Below, one piece after another: positions 36,707 to 46,588 of a DNA stretch of 64,000 bases (positions within the stretch are counted from its first letter, which is position 1; each line of letters opens with the position of its first letter). The stretch comes from Streptococcus gallolyticus. Lineage in GTDB: Bacteria; Bacillota; Bacilli; Lactobacillales; Streptococcaceae. The stretch covers positions 62,001 through 126,000 of the forward strand of contig JAIMFC010000003.1 in the NCBI GenBank assembly GCA_019794795.1, written 5' to 3'. The position numbers were made by a program, and so were the translations under genes. The notes under the pieces are model-generated. The model had not been told where the DNA came from. It searched no databases and saw only the letters and a list, made by a program, of their open reading frames with translations.

Positions 36707-37147
36707 ATGAAAGTTGACTTACAGATTGATGAGAATTTTACGGAAGACCGAGTAAAGATAGAGGCGAGAAAGTTGGATGAGGATGTTAGCAAACTAGTTG
36801 ATTACATTAAGCAACTAGGAGTTAGTAGCCAGTTAACCGTTCGCCGCGGAGAGGAGATTCACTTATTGGCAATTGCAGATATTTATCAACTCTACATTGC
36901 AGATAAGGTTCTTTACGTTAGAACAGAAAGCGAGGAGTTCACTTCTCATCTTAGACTTTATCAGACTATGGAGATTCTACCACGGGACTTTCTGCAAATA
37001 TCCCAGTCAGAAATCATCCACCTAGCCTATCTGGACCACCTCAGTCTAACAGGTAATGGCTTGGTTAAAATCGTTCTGAAGAATGGTGCTGTGACCTACT
37101 CATCATGGCGTTACCTCAAACAAATAAAGGAGACACTTGGACTATGA
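36707..37147 (+). CDS. LytTR-domain transcription regulator (LytTR regulatory system type)
   Basis: 146 residues: a short N-terminal part without receiver domain, then a LytTR DNA-binding domain (about 45-146; EEIHLLAIADIYQLYIADKV, RDFLQISQSEIIHLAYLDHL). The stop overlaps the ATG of a DUF3021 membrane protein (ATGA). This pair matches LytTR regulatory systems such as S. mutans HdrR/HdrM and BrsR/BrsM, in which the membrane protein restrains the regulator. Targets and signal are unknown here. AAAGGAG precedes the ATG. Confidence 0.85.
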   Translation: MKVDLQIDENFTEDRVKIEARKLDEDVSKLVDYIKQLGVSSQLTVRRGEEIHLLAIADIYQLYIADKVLYVRTESEEFTSHLRLYQTMEILPRDFLQISQSEIIHLAYLDHLSLTGNGLVKIVLKNGAVTYSSWRYLKQIKETLGL

Positions 37148-37590
37148 AAAAATACATTTTAGCCGCTTCGGCTGGTGCTAGCATTGGTACAATCTTTTCA
37201 CTGATTAACTCTTTCGCCTACGCAGGTGGTGACTATATACCAGTCAATCCTTATTCTACACTTGGAGCTTATTATGTAGCACATTTCAGTCCAGCTATGA
37301 CCATGTTGATTGCGGTCTGTCTCTGGGCGGCGATTGGGCTCCTGTTTCAGCTATCCTCTATCATTTTTGACCAGGATTGGAGCTTGCTCAAGATTAATGT
37401 AGTGCATTTTTTAGTGACTTCCTTGGGTATGCTGGTTTGCGCTATTTTCGGTGGTTGGTTCCCAATTTATTGGCTCAATATTTTATGGTTTTTTATGGAA
37501 TTTAGTCTGGTTTACGCTATCATCTATGCAGTCAATTATTTCCAAATGAAGCGCAGCATTTCCCGTATCAATCAATCCTTGGAAAAGTAG
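37144..37590 (+). CDS. DUF3021 membrane protein, probable inhibitor of the LytTR regulator
   Basis: 148 residues from the ATG at 37144, overlapping the regulator stop. Four hydrophobic segments (about 5-25, 50-72, 85-105, 110-132) and a basic C-terminus (MKRSISRINQSLEK). In known LytTR regulatory systems the DUF3021 protein holds the regulator inactive at the membrane. The coupling seen here supports that role. Confidence 0.8.
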   Translation: MKKYILAASAGASIGTIFSLINSFAYAGGDYIPVNPYSTLGAYYVAHFSPAMTMLIAVCLWAAIGLLFQLSSIIFDQDWSLLKINVVHFLVTSLGMLVCAIFGGWFPIYWLNILWFFMEFSLVYAIIYAVNYFQMKRSISRINQSLEK

Positions 37591-37626
37591 GGGAAATTTG
37601 CTATAATGAGGCAAATGGAGGATTTT

Positions 37627-37881
37627 ATGGAAAAAATTGATCAAGTATTTCGAGTTTTATACACTGTTATTTGGGTCTTGTTGGGAGTGTCTACTCTTGC
37701 AGTGATGTGGTTCCTTTGGCAGAAAGCCAGCTGGCCACACTTTATTACACCCGGCATTGGTGTCTTTGTTGCCTGGATTTGCTTCAAGCGTTTTCCGAAA
37801 GTTTACGAAGCTTTAGGGCAAAAAGCTGCGCTGGATAGTTTGGAAGTCGAGTTAGAAAAGCGTGACGGAGGTCAAGAGTGA
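37627..37881 (+). CDS. Small membrane protein (84 aa)
   Basis: ATG at 37627 with GGAGG (from 37618) before it. Two hydrophobic segments (about 12-32 and 42-58) and a charged C-terminal helix (DSLEVELEKRDGGQE). Not recognised. It lies downstream of the LytTR/DUF3021 pair, and the next small ORF overlaps its stop, so the four genes may form one operon. Confidence 0.6.
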   Translation: MEKIDQVFRVLYTVIWVLLGVSTLAVMWFLWQKASWPHFITPGIGVFVAWICFKRFPKVYEALGQKAALDSLEVELEKRDGGQE

Positions 37882-38048
37882 AAGTTCTCAGAGCAGTTTT
37901 TTATGGCTTTTTTCTGCTATTTAACCTCCTCTATCTCGCCTACAATATCAGTCAAGGATTTGATTGGTCAAGCGCCCTCATTCCTTTCCTCATTGTCGTT
38001 GCTTGTAGTGTTAATCTCTATTTTCTCTGGAAAAAGTGGAGAGTGTGA
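37878..38048 (+). CDS. Small membrane protein (56 aa)
   Basis: GTG at 37878 overlaps the preceding TGA (GTGA) and has GGAGG (37867-37871) 6 bases upstream. Product of 56 residues with two hydrophobic stretches (VFYGFFLLFNLLYLAYN; ALIPFLIVVACSVNLYFLW) and a basic end (KKWRV). The ribosome site, coupling and membrane character support a real gene. A degraded copy of the 31.6-kb palindromic repeat begins at its stop codon. Confidence 0.6.
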   Translation: MKVLRAVFYGFFLLFNLLYLAYNISQGFDWSSALIPFLIVVACSVNLYFLWKKWRV

Positions 38049-38085
38049 CCAAAATCGTGATTTCATAGAAATTCATTTTGCAGAT
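38040..38085. repeat. Degraded copy of the intergenic palindromic repeat
   Basis: GTGACCAAAATCGTGATTTC and TAGAAATTCATTTTG resemble one copy of the palindrome at 31610-31665 with several changes, so the long stem is lost. Confidence 0.4.
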
Positions 38086-38143
38086 ACTTACTGCGCTAAA
38101 TTTTTAAATCGATTAATATCAAAGAGTCTGGACCTTTGAACTG

Positions 38144-38183
38144 CACCCCTAAAGTTAGACACTAAATCTAACTTTAGGGGTGT
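38144..38183. repeat. Perfect 16-bp inverted repeat at the left end of the IS
   Basis: CACCCCTAAAGTTAGA (38144-38159) and TCTAACTTTAGGGGTG (38168-38183) with an 8-base loop, overlapping the left terminal repeat and ending just before orfA. A hairpin like this can end incoming transcription and shield the transposase from outside promoters. Confidence 0.75.
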
Positions 38184-38189
38184 TTTTAT

Positions 38190-38705
38190 ATGAAATTAAG
38201 TTATAATGATAAAATTGAAATCTATCAACTCAGAAAATTAGGCTGGACTTGGTCGCAGCTCACTCAAAAGTTTGGCGTTCATGAGTCCCTTCTTAAATAC
38301 ATGATACGTCTGATTGACCGGTACGGACTAGAAATTGTTCGCAAGGGGAAAAATAGCTACTATTCTCCCGAACTAAAGAAGCAAATGATTGATGAAGTGC
38401 TCATTAAAGGTCGGTCTCAATTAGCGGTTTCACTTGATTATGCCTTGCCGCATTGGGGGATACTTGCCAATTGGATAGCACAATACAGGAAAAACGGGTA
38501 TACTATTGTTGAGAAACAACGAGGGAGACCTGCTAAAATGGGACGTAAACGGAAGAAAACTTTAGACGAGCTGACGGAATTGGAGCGTCTTCGATATGAA
38601 AATGAATACCTTAGAGCGGAGAACGCTGTGCTAAAAAAGTTGAGAGAATACCGCTTGAAGGACGAAGAAAAGCTCAAAGAGCAACTAAAATCATCCAAGG
38701 ATTAA
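38190..38705 (+). CDS. IS150-group transposase OrfA
   Basis: 171 residues: two HTH segments ([40 protein letters not shown]), a basic [12 protein letters not shown] stretch, and a C-terminal leucine-zipper-like helix ([20 protein letters not shown]). It appears intact. A run of A at 38687-38690 (CTAAAATC) is a possible site of -1 frameshifting into orfB, which is open upstream of its own first start. Confidence 0.85.
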   Translation: MKLSYNDKIEIYQLRKLGWTWSQLTQKFGVHESLLKYMIRLIDRYGLEIVRKGKNSYYSPELKKQMIDEVLIKGRSQLAVSLDYALPHWGILANWIAQYRKNGYTIVEKQRGRPAKMGRKRKKTLDELTELERLRYENEYLRAENAVLKKLREYRLKDEEKLKEQLKSSKD

Positions 38706-38740
38706 TCAAAGAATTTAGCCTAACGATACTACTTAATATT

Positions 38741-39538
38741 TTGAAATTATCTCGTTCAACTTACTATTACCACCTTAACCGATCTGCTAAAAAGGATAAG
38801 GGCAGCGAGTTGAAAGAAACAATTCAAAACATCTATACTGAGCACAAAGGAAGATATGGTTACCGTAGAATTTATCTTGAGCTCAGAAATCGTGGTTATC
38901 ATATCAACCATAAAAAGGTTCAACGGCTGATGTCAGAGCTGGGTTTGAAAGCTAGAATCCGTGCCAATCGTCAATACAACTCCTACAAGGGAGAAGTTGG
39001 TAAGAAAGCTGATAATCTAATTAATCGTGACTTTAAGGCATCAAAACCACTTGAAAAGTGTTATACAGACGTAACAGAATTTTCAATTCCTACTAGTGAC
39101 TAGAAGCTCTATTTGTCACCAGTTCTTGATGGCTATAACAGTGAAATCATTGCTTACAACCTATCAACATCACCAAACTTACAACAATTACAGGCCATGC
39201 TTAACGCAGCCTTTCCTGAAGAAACTTATCAAGATACTATTTTGCACAGTGATCAAGGCTGGCAGTATTAGCACACTTATTATCATCGTTTTCTTGAGGA
39301 CCGCGGCATGAAACCATCCATGTCTCGCAAGGGAAATAGTTTAGATAACGGGATGATGGAATCATTCTTTGGTACACTGAAGACAGAAATGTTTTATGGA
39401 TTTGAGAAGGATTTTACCTCCCTAGAAGATCTAAAATCTGCTATTTCAGAGTATATTGATTACTACAATAACAAACGCATCAAACGAACATTAAAAGGAC
39501 TGAGTCCTGTGCAATACAGAACTCAATCCCTCGTTTAA
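38741..39538 (+). pseudogene. IS150-group transposase OrfB with two in-frame stop codons
   Basis: The frame is continuous, but TAG occurs at 39101-39103 (between TSD and KLYLSP) and at 39269-39271 (in HSDQGWQY-stop-HTYYH, where the family normally has a sense codon). The HTH_21 region (HKGRYGYRRIYLELRNRGYH) and DDE residues (D in DVTEF, D in HSDQG, E in MMESFFGTLK) are otherwise preserved, so the decay is recent. Confidence 0.9.
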
Positions 39539-39576
39539 AATATAATGTCTAACTTTTTTTGGAGGGCACTTCACTT

Positions 39577-39606
39577 TTGCCCAGACTTCCTTCTTTTTGA
39601 TATAAT
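39577..39606 (+). promoter_or_regulatory. mutL promoter beside the IS
   Basis: Extended -10 TGATATAAT (39598-39606) lies 25-33 bp from the IS end. The insertion stops just short of the -35 position, so native promoter function is probably kept. Confidence 0.6.
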
Positions 39607-39629
39607 AGTCCTAATTAGAAACGAGAAAA

Positions 39630-41588
39630 ATGATGTCAAAAATTATTGAATTACCAGAAATTTTAGCCAACCAGATTGCAGCCGGTGAGGTCATTGAACG
39701 ACCAGCCAGCGTTGTTAAGGAGTTAATGGAAAATGCCATTGATGCGGGTTCCAGTCAGATTACAGTGACCATCGAAGAAGCTGGTTTGAAGCTGGTTGAA
39801 ATCACCGACAATGGCGAAGGGATTGCCCCAGATGAAGTAGCCGTAGCCTTACGCCGTCATGCTACTAGTAAGATTAAAAGTCAGGCAGATCTGTTCCGTA
39901 TTCGGACCTTGGGTTTCCGTGGTGAGGCCTTGCCGTCGATTGCCTCTGTTAGCCGCTTGAGCATTGAGACAGCAACAGCCCAGCATACCCATGGTATGAA
40001 GTTGGAGTCGTCAGGCGGAACGATTGATCATCAGGCGCCCATTAGTCGTGCAGTAGGAACCCAGATTCGGGTGGAGGATTTGTTTTATAATACCCCAGCC
40101 CGACTGAAGTATATCAAGAGTCAGCAGGCTGAGTTGGCGCATATTGTGGACGTGGTCAATCGTCTTGGTTTGGCTCACCCAGAGATTTCCTTTACCCTCA
40201 TCAATGATGGTCGGGAACTCTTGAAGACGGCGGGAACAGGTGATTTGCGACAAGCTATTGCAGGTGTCTATGGGATTGCTTCTGCCAAGAAGATGGTAGA
40301 AATCAGTGGAGAAGACTTAGACTTTCAGGTATCGGGCTATGTATCGCTGCCAGAACTGACTCGCGCCAACCGCAACTATATCAGCATTTTTATCAATGGT
40401 CGCTATATTAAGAATTTTTTGCTCAATCGTGCCATTTTGGATGGCTATGGTTCCAAGCTCATGGTGGGGCGTTTTCCACTAGCGATTATTGATATCCAGA
40501 TAGACCCCTATCTTGCCGACGTCAATGTGCATCCGACTAAACAGGAAGTACGGATTTCAAAAGAAAAAGAACTCATGCAGGTTATTCATGAAGCCATTGC
40601 TACGGCTTTGAAGGAGCGGGAGTTGATACCAGATGCTTTGGAAAATTTAGCCAAGGCTAGCACACGTCGTGCAGAAAAACCTATCCAAACCAGTCTCCCT
40701 TTACAGCAAACCAATCTTTACTATGATTCTCAAAAGCAGGATTTCTTTGTCAAAACGCCTATTGTAGAGGATAGTCGTGCAGATTTTGCGGTTGCTGATA
40801 CAGTTTACAACCCTGTCAACTCAATGGACACAAAGGTTGATAAGCCAAGCTCTGTCAAACAGGCCCAACGTTCGGAAGTTATGGATGACAGCGACCATGA
40901 AGGCTTGGATTTCAAAAACAAATCCAAGTTGCAAAAAATGCTGGATAGCTTAGAAAATGAGGAAAACTCGACCTTCCCAGAGTTGGATTACTTTGGTCAA
41001 ATGCACGGGACCTATCTGTTTGCCCAAGGAAAGGGTGGACTCTATATCATCGACCAACATGCTGCCCAAGAACGGGTTAAGTATGAATATTACCGTGAAA
41101 AAATCGGTGAAGTTGACAGCTCTTTACAGCAGTTATTAGTGCCCTATTTGTTTGAATTTTCACCGTCAGATGCTATTTCGCTTCAGGAAAAAATGTCCAT
41201 GCTCGAGGAAGTTGGCATTCACCTACAAGCCTATGGAAATAATACCTTTATCCTTCGTGAACACCCAATTTGGATGAAGGAAGAAGAGATTGAGTCTGGT
41301 GTTTATGAGATGTGTGATATGTTGCTCTTGACCAATGAGGTGTCGGTCAAGAAATACCGTGCTGAGCTGGCAATTATGATGTCTTGTAAGCGATCTATCA
41401 AGGCCAATCATACCTTGGATGATTACTCTGCGCGTGATTTGCTGGTTCAATTGTCCCAGTGTAAAAATCCATATAATTGCCCACATGGACGCCCTGTTTT
41501 GGTACATTTTACAACAGGAGATATGGAGAAAATGTTCCGTCGTATCCAAGAAAATCACACCAGTTTGCGAGAGTTAGGTAAGTACTAA
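39630..41588 (+). CDS. mutL: DNA mismatch repair protein MutL (HexB)
   Basis: 652 residues (two adjacent ATGs; the second, at 39633, gives MSKIIELP as in homologues). N-terminal GHKL ATPase: [56 protein letters not shown] variable linker (about 340-450) precedes the dimerisation domain ([27 protein letters not shown]). Works with MutS. It is likely the first gene of a mutL-MFS-ruvA-tag run. Confidence 0.96.
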   Translation: MMSKIIELPEILANQIAAGEVIERPASVVKELMENAIDAGSSQITVTIEEAGLKLVEITDNGEGIAPDEVAVALRRHATSKIKSQADLFRIRTLGFRGEALPSIASVSRLSIETATAQHTHGMKLESSGGTIDHQAPISRAVGTQIRVEDLFYNTPARLKYIKSQQAELAHIVDVVNRLGLAHPEISFTLINDGRELLKTAGTGDLRQAIAGVYGIASAKKMVEISGEDLDFQVSGYVSLPELTRANRNYISIFINGRYIKNFLLNRAILDGYGSKLMVGRFPLAIIDIQIDPYLADVNVHPTKQEVRISKEKELMQVIHEAIATALKERELIPDALENLAKASTRRAEKPIQTSLPLQQTNLYYDSQKQDFFVKTPIVEDSRADFAVADTVYNPVNSMDTKVDKPSSVKQAQRSEVMDDSDHEGLDFKNKSKLQKMLDSLENEENSTFPELDYFGQMHGTYLFAQGKGGLYIIDQHAAQERVKYEYYREKIGEVDSSLQQLLVPYLFEFSPSDAISLQEKMSMLEEVGIHLQAYGNNTFILREHPIWMKEEEIESGVYEMCDMLLLTNEVSVKKYRAELAIMMSCKRSIKANHTLDDYSARDLLVQLSQCKNPYNCPHGRPVLVHFTTGDMEKMFRRIQENHTSLRELGKY

Positions 41589-41606
41589 GTAGATAGAAGG
41601 AGTCCT

Positions 41607-42833
41607 ATGAAAGAGTTTTTTGCCCTGCCAAAGCAGTTACAAATGCGGGAGTTGCTGCGATTTATTTCCATTACAGTTAGTTCAGCAATTTTCCCTTTTA
41701 TGGCTATGTATTATGTCAGCTATTTTGGGAATTTGATAACGGGCGCTCTCATTGTTGTCACACAGCTATCAGGTTTCTTTGCCACTCTTTACGGAGGACA
41801 CTTATCAGATGCATGGGGACGCAAAAAGGTCGTTGACCTTGGTTCGCTCTTAGCTGTAGTGGGATGGGCGGTGACCGTTTTTGCCAACCTCCCTCACCAT
41901 GTCATTCCGCAGTTGACCTTTGCTGGTATTCTTTTGATTGAGATTGCCCACCAATTTTATTCTCCCGCTTATGAGGCTATGACCATTGATCTGACCGACG
42001 AGCACAATCGGCGCTTCGTCTATACGATTGGTTACTGGCTTATCAACATTGCGGTTATGCTGGGAGCAGGGATAGCAGGTCTCTTTTATGACCGCTATTT
42101 CTTCCAACTATTGCTGGTACTCTTGACGATTTCAGTTGCTTGTCTTTTGGTGGCTCATTTTTACTTTGATGAGACTCGGCCAGCGGATATGGAGTTTGAG
42201 CACGGACATGGTATTTTGTCTACTTTCAAAAATTACCGCCAGGTGCTGGTAGACAAGCCTTTCGTCATCTATACTTTGGGAAGTATTGGGACCAGCGTTG
42301 TCTGGCTTCAAGTGGATAACTTTTTCTCGGTGAACCTTAAGTTACATTTCCAAGAAATCATTCTCTTTGGTCAAATTATCACAGGAGCGAAAATGCTCAG
42401 TGTGGCCGTCTTTACAAATACCTTTCTGATTGTATTTTTCATGACGACCGTCAATCGTTGGACAAAAAAATGGCCCTTGCTTCGTCAGTTGACCATTGGA
42501 ACGATTATGTGTGCAGCTGGCATGTTTCTCAATATTTCCCTCAATAGTTTCTGGCCCCTGCTCTTTGCTATGGTTGGCTTTACTCTTGGGGAAATGATTA
42601 ACGTCCCAGCCAGTCAAGTGCTTCGGGCAGACATGATGAACCAAGACAAGATTGGGTCCTATTCTGGATTTTTATCTATTACTCAGCCTATTGCCAGCAT
42701 TATAGCAGGAAGTATGGTTTCGCTCAGCCATTTTACCGGAAAAATCGGTGTGCAAATTACCCTAGTCCTACTATCTAGTCTGGGACTGTGGCTCATTCTC
42801 AAGGCGGCACATCTGCGCCATATTCAAGATTAA
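41607..42833 (+). CDS. Major facilitator superfamily transporter (LmrP-like)
   Basis: 408 residues with about twelve hydrophobic segments and the MFS loop-2/3 motif GGHLSDAWGRKKVV (about 68-81). The position between mutL and ruvA is that of the multidrug exporter homologue called lmrP in streptococci. Drug specificity is not shown by the sequence. GAAGGAG precedes the ATG, and ruvA follows after 9 bp. Confidence 0.85.
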   Translation: MKEFFALPKQLQMRELLRFISITVSSAIFPFMAMYYVSYFGNLITGALIVVTQLSGFFATLYGGHLSDAWGRKKVVDLGSLLAVVGWAVTVFANLPHHVIPQLTFAGILLIEIAHQFYSPAYEAMTIDLTDEHNRRFVYTIGYWLINIAVMLGAGIAGLFYDRYFFQLLLVLLTISVACLLVAHFYFDETRPADMEFEHGHGILSTFKNYRQVLVDKPFVIYTLGSIGTSVVWLQVDNFFSVNLKLHFQEIILFGQIITGAKMLSVAVFTNTFLIVFFMTTVNRWTKKWPLLRQLTIGTIMCAAGMFLNISLNSFWPLLFAMVGFTLGEMINVPASQVLRADMMNQDKIGSYSGFLSITQPIASIIAGSMVSLSHFTGKIGVQITLVLLSSLGLWLILKAAHLRHIQD

Positions 42834-42842
42834 GGAGAGTTT

Positions 42843-43436
42843 ATGTACGATTATATCAAGGGGATTCTTAGCAAGATTACAGCCAAGCATATTGTTGTGG
42901 AGGCGGGGGGACTAGGTTATATTATCAATGTAGCCAATCCTTATTCATTTTCAGACCAAGTTCAGCAAGAGGTTCAGATTTACTTGCATCAGGTTATTCG
43001 CGAGGATGCTCACCTGCTTTTTGGTTTTCACACAGAAGAGGAAAAAGATATCTTTCTCAAGCTCATTTCTGTTTCGGGGATTGGTCCGACAACGGCTTTG
43101 GCGATTGTAGCAGTGGATGACAATGCGGGGCTGGTGGCTGCCATTGACAACAGTGATATCAAATATCTCACGAAATTCCCGAAAATTGGGAAGAAGACAG
43201 CCCAGCAGATGATTCTAGATTTAGCAGGCAAGTTTGTCGAAGCGTCTGTGGAAAATGGCAAAGCGACGAAGGCGACTGCAGTTGGCAATCAAGAATTGGA
43301 CGACGCTATGGAAGCCCTTCTAGCCCTTGGCTACAAAGCAGCGGAACTCAAGAAAATCCGTACCTTCTTTGAGGGAACCAATGAGACAGCTGATAAATAC
43401 ATTAGTTCAAGCTTGAAGATGCTGATGAAGGGGTAG
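42843..43436 (+). CDS. ruvA: Holliday junction DNA helicase subunit RuvA
   Basis: 197 residues. OB-fold start [40 protein letters not shown], and helix-hairpin-helix motifs [16 protein letters not shown] and [16 protein letters not shown]. The C-terminal UBA-like domain contacts RuvB. RuvA binds Holliday junctions and loads RuvB, which is encoded elsewhere. Confidence 0.96.
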   Translation: MYDYIKGILSKITAKHIVVEAGGLGYIINVANPYSFSDQVQQEVQIYLHQVIREDAHLLFGFHTEEEKDIFLKLISVSGIGPTTALAIVAVDDNAGLVAAIDNSDIKYLTKFPKIGKKTAQQMILDLAGKFVEASVENGKATKATAVGNQELDDAMEALLALGYKAAELKKIRTFFEGTNETADKYISSSLKMLMKG

Positions 43437-43438
43437 AT

Positions 43439-43990
43439 ATGACGAGATGTTCTTGGGTAAAAGCTGAAAATCCTCTCTATGTTTCCTATCATGATGAAGA
43501 GTGGGGACAACCCCTTCACGATGAGCAAGCCTTGTTCGAACTTCTTTGTCTGGAAACCTATCAAGCGGGCTTATCTTGGGAAACGGTACTCAATAAACGT
43601 GCCGCTTTTCGTCAAGCATTCCACCATTATGATATTAAAAAAATCGCTCAGATGACGGACCAGAAGTTGGATGCTTTGTTAGACAATCCAGCAATTATCC
43701 GCCACCGAGCTAAACTCTATGCTACTCGAGCCAATGCGCAGGCATTTTTGAAAGTAGAGGCAGAGTTTGGCACCTTTGACCATTTTATCTGGTCCTATGT
43801 CAATGGCAAACCGCAGATGAATGCGGTAGCTGACTACCACCATGTACCAGCACAAACAGCCCTCTCCCAACAAATCTCAAAAGACCTGAAAAAACGAGGC
43901 TTCAAATTTGTCGGCCCCGTCTGTATCTATTCCTTTATGCAGGCAGCTGGGTTGATTAATGATCATGAAGATGGATGTGATTGGAAATAA
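43439..43990 (+). CDS. tag: DNA-3-methyladenine glycosylase I
   Basis: 183 residues. RCSWVKAENPLYVSYHDEEW with Zn ligands (C4, and H/C near the C-terminus, DHEDGCDW), LFELLCLETYQAGLSWETVL, and GFKFVGPVCIYSFMQAAGLI. It excises 3-methyladenine from alkylated DNA. It starts 3 bp after the ruvA stop. Confidence 0.95.
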   Translation: MTRCSWVKAENPLYVSYHDEEWGQPLHDEQALFELLCLETYQAGLSWETVLNKRAAFRQAFHHYDIKKIAQMTDQKLDALLDNPAIIRHRAKLYATRANAQAFLKVEAEFGTFDHFIWSYVNGKPQMNAVADYHHVPAQTALSQQISKDLKKRGFKFVGPVCIYSFMQAAGLINDHEDGCDWK

Positions 43991-44002
43991 ATTTTGATGA
44001 TC

Positions 44003-44032
44003 AAAAATAGCATTTTTGCTATTTTTTTTGTT
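44003..44032 (+). terminator. Terminator after tag
   Basis: AAATAGC pairs with GCTATTT around ATTTTT, followed by five further T. It separates the repair operon from the competence-controlled cinA-recA unit. Confidence 0.75.
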
Positions 44033-44048
44033 AAAATGTAGTCACGAT

Positions 44049-44056
44049 TACGAATA
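44049..44056 (+). promoter_or_regulatory. Combox (SigX/ComX promoter element) of cinA-recA
   Basis: TACGAATA, an exact match to the streptococcal late-competence promoter box, 21 bp before the cinA ATG with GAGGAGG between. It makes cinA and recA late competence genes. Confidence 0.85.
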
Positions 44057-44076
44057 GTTTATTTGAGGAGGTTGAG

Positions 44077-45246
44077 ATGAAAGCAGAGATTATTGCGGTT
44101 GGGACGGAGATTCTGACAGGTCAGATTGTCAATACAAACGCCCAATTTTTGTCCGAAAAATTTGCAGAATTGGGTATTGATGTCTACTTCCAAACGGCTG
44201 TCGGGGACAATGAAGAGCGACTGTTATCGGTGATTGATATTGCTAGTAAGCGGAGTGAGTTAGTCGTACTTTGCGGTGGTTTGGGGCCGACAGATGACGA
44301 TTTGACCAAGCAGACCTTGGCTAAGTATTTGAAAAAGGATTTGGTTTTCGACGACCAAGCTATGGAAAAGCTTAATCAGTTTTTTGTCAGTCATCTTGGT
44401 CGCGTTCGTACCTCTAATAATGACAGACAGGCTCAGCTGGTGGAGGGGAGTATTCCTTTGCAAAATCCGATCGGTCTTGCGGTTGGTGGTTTGATTGAGC
44501 AGAATGGTGTGCGTTATGTAGTTTTACCAGGCCCTCCGAGTGAACTGAAACCCATGTTTACACAAAGTTTACAGCCTCTCTTAGTAAAAAATGGACATCA
44601 ACTTTATTCACGGGTCCTTCGTTTCTTTGGGATTGGAGAAAGTCAGCTGGTAACGGTTTTGGCGGAAATGATTAAGAATCAGACGGATCCAACGCTTGCA
44701 CCCTATGCCAAAATAGGGGAAGTGACTCTACGTATTTCTACAAAGGCAGCCAGTCAAGCAGAGGCAGATAGTAAATTGGATATTTACGAAGTAGAAATTC
44801 TCAGTTATGGTAAGTTGACAGAGTTTCTCTACGGATATGGTGAGGAAAATAGCTTAGCACAAGTAGTTTCAGACTTTTTACAGGTGAAAAATCAGACCAT
44901 CGCAGTTGCAGAAAACTTGACAGCAGGTTTACTCCAGTATCAACTTGCAACTGCAGGGAGTCTGGAAGGTGGGCGCGTACTTTCTGAAGAGTTTAGGGGT
45001 TCAGATGCAGCTCAGTCTCATGCGGATTTGATTCGACAGCAAACAGGAGCTGGTATTGGGTTAGCGCTTTTGGGAGAAGTCCTGCCCTCGGCCCAAGAAA
45101 ATCTGCAACGAGTTCGTCTGTACATGGCTATCTCTAGTGAAAAAGCTAGTAAGGTTGAGACGGTAGACATAGGTGGTTACTCGCTTAATCATCTGAGACA
45201 GGTAGCTTGTCTCCATGCTTTGGACTATGTACGTAAGAGTTTCTAA
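44077..45246 (+). CDS. cinA: Competence-inducible protein CinA with diverged C-terminal domain
   Basis: 389 residues; CinA is usually about 415. The N-terminal molybdopterin-binding-like domain is normal ([51 protein letters not shown]). In the C-terminal amidase domain the usual ESLTAG reads ENLTAG, the GGFVTYS and GVVS segments are replaced, and the GVAGP motif is absent ([20 protein letters not shown] instead); the final helix ([15 protein letters not shown]) persists. NMN deamidase activity of this domain is therefore doubtful. It precedes recA by 55 bp and is controlled by the combox. Confidence 0.92.
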   Translation: MKAEIIAVGTEILTGQIVNTNAQFLSEKFAELGIDVYFQTAVGDNEERLLSVIDIASKRSELVVLCGGLGPTDDDLTKQTLAKYLKKDLVFDDQAMEKLNQFFVSHLGRVRTSNNDRQAQLVEGSIPLQNPIGLAVGGLIEQNGVRYVVLPGPPSELKPMFTQSLQPLLVKNGHQLYSRVLRFFGIGESQLVTVLAEMIKNQTDPTLAPYAKIGEVTLRISTKAASQAEADSKLDIYEVEILSYGKLTEFLYGYGEENSLAQVVSDFLQVKNQTIAVAENLTAGLLQYQLATAGSLEGGRVLSEEFRGSDAAQSHADLIRQQTGAGIGLALLGEVLPSAQENLQRVRLYMAISSEKASKVETVDIGGYSLNHLRQVACLHALDYVRKSF

Positions 45247-45259
45247 AAGTGTAAAAAAA

Positions 45260-45268
45260 TGCTATAAT
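45260..45268 (+). promoter_or_regulatory. Internal extended -10 promoter of recA
   Basis: TGCTATAAT just downstream of cinA gives recA a housekeeping promoter in addition to read-through from the combox. Confidence 0.6.
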
Positions 45269-45301
45269 AATTAAATTGAATAGAAATAGGAGACAAAAAT
45301 T

Positions 45302-46444
45302 TTGGCTAAAAAACCTGGCAAAAAATTAGAAGATATTACAAAAAAATTTGGCGATGAGCGTAAGAAGGCTTTGGATGACGCCTTAAAATCAATCGAAAAG
45401 GATTTCGGTAAAGGGTCTATCATGCGTCTTGGCGAACGTGCTGAGCAAAAAGTACAAGTCATGAGTTCAGGTAGCTTGTCTATCGATATTGCCCTTGGTG
45501 CTGGTGGTTATCCTAAAGGACGGATCGTTGAGATTTATGGACCAGAAAGTTCAGGTAAGACGACGGTTGCTCTCCATGCTGTGGCGCAATGTCAAAAAGA
45601 AGGTGGAATTGCTGCCTTCATTGATGCGGAACATGCTCTTGATCCTGCTTACGCTGCTGCTCTCGGTGTCAACATTGATGAATTGCTCTTGTCTCAACCA
45701 GACTCAGGTGAACAAGGTCTTGAAATCGCTGGAAAATTGATTGACTCAGGTGCCGTAGACTTGGTCGTTATTGACTCGGTTGCTGCCCTTGTACCGCGCG
45801 CAGAAATTGATGGTGATATTGGTGACAGCCATGTTGGTTTGCAAGCGCGTATGATGAGTCAAGCCATGCGTAAACTTGGTGCTTCTATCAATAAAACAAA
45901 AACCATCGCCATCTTCATCAACCAGTTGCGTGAAAAAGTTGGGGTGATGTTTGGTAACCCAGAAACAACGCCTGGTGGACGTGCTTTGAAATTCTACGCC
46001 TCTGTTCGTATTGATGTTCGTGGAAATACGCAAATCAAGGGTACTGGTGATCAAAGGGATACCAATGTTGGTAAGGAAACCAAAGTCAAAATCGTGAAGA
46101 ACAAGGTGGCGCCTCCATTTAAGGAAGCCGTTGTGGAAATCATGTATGGTGAAGGAATCTCACGTACGGGTGAATTGATTGAGATCGGAAGTAATCTTGG
46201 TATTATCAATAAGGCTGGTGCCTGGTATTCTTACAATGGTGAGAAGATTGGTCAAGGTTCTGAAAATGCTAAGAAATTCTTGGCAGATAATCCAGCTATC
46301 TTTGATGAAATTGATCGTAAAATCCGTATTCACTATGGTTTGATTGAAGAAGATGCATCGCCTAGTGTTGAAGTAGCAGAAGAAGTTGTTGCGGAACAAG
46401 ATTTGGTACTAGACCTTGATGGTGGCATTGAATTAGAAGATTAA
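45302..46444 (+). CDS. recA: Recombinase RecA
   Basis: 380 residues, starting with TTG at 45302 (GGAGAC upstream; recA with a non-ATG start is usual in streptococci). Walker [32 protein letters not shown], loop L1 and L2 regions ([35 protein letters not shown]) and the acidic C-terminus. Central strand-exchange protein for repair and transformation. Confidence 0.97.
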   Translation: MAKKPGKKLEDITKKFGDERKKALDDALKSIEKDFGKGSIMRLGERAEQKVQVMSSGSLSIDIALGAGGYPKGRIVEIYGPESSGKTTVALHAVAQCQKEGGIAAFIDAEHALDPAYAAALGVNIDELLLSQPDSGEQGLEIAGKLIDSGAVDLVVIDSVAALVPRAEIDGDIGDSHVGLQARMMSQAMRKLGASINKTKTIAIFINQLREKVGVMFGNPETTPGGRALKFYASVRIDVRGNTQIKGTGDQRDTNVGKETKVKIVKNKVAPPFKEAVVEIMYGEGISRTGELIEIGSNLGIINKAGAWYSYNGEKIGQGSENAKKFLADNPAIFDEIDRKIRIHYGLIEEDASPSVEVAEEVVAEQDLVLDLDGGIELED

Positions 46445-46450
46445 TCAGTT

Positions 46451-46483
46451 AACCAGAGATTTTTATCCAATCTCTGGTTTTTG
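46451..46483 (+). terminator. recA terminator
   Basis: AACCAGAGA (46451-46459) pairs with TCTCTGGTT (46471-46479), followed by TTTG. Confidence 0.85.
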
Positions 46484-46536
46484 CTTGACAAAATACTAAA
46501 AAAGTTATAAATAGGTCTCCAGACCGAGTTCATTTG

Positions 46537-46545
46537 TGATATAAT
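46537..46545 (+). promoter_or_regulatory. Extended -10 promoter of spxA
   Basis: TGATATAAT, about 44 bp before the TTG start, with a clear leader and an AAAGGAG site. Confidence 0.6.
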
Positions 46546-46588
46546 GGTTTATAATGTGTTTAGTATATGTAGCAAAGGAGATACTACA

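Larger units (their letters stand above)
38137..39573 (+). mobile_element. IS3-family element, IS150 group (IS861-like), 1437 bp, decayed
   Basis: Left end TGAACTGCACCCCTAAAGTT and right end (read inward) TGAAGTGCCCTCCAAAAAAA form imperfect terminal inverted repeats continuing to GTTAGACA. CTT at 38134-38136 and 39574-39576 is a 3-bp target duplication. Two ORFs are arranged as in the IS3 family, with orfB in the -1 frame relative to orfA. orfB has two in-frame stops, so the copy is probably unable to transpose by itself. The target was a terminator-like hairpin (AGTCTGG / CCAGACT). Confidence 0.9.
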
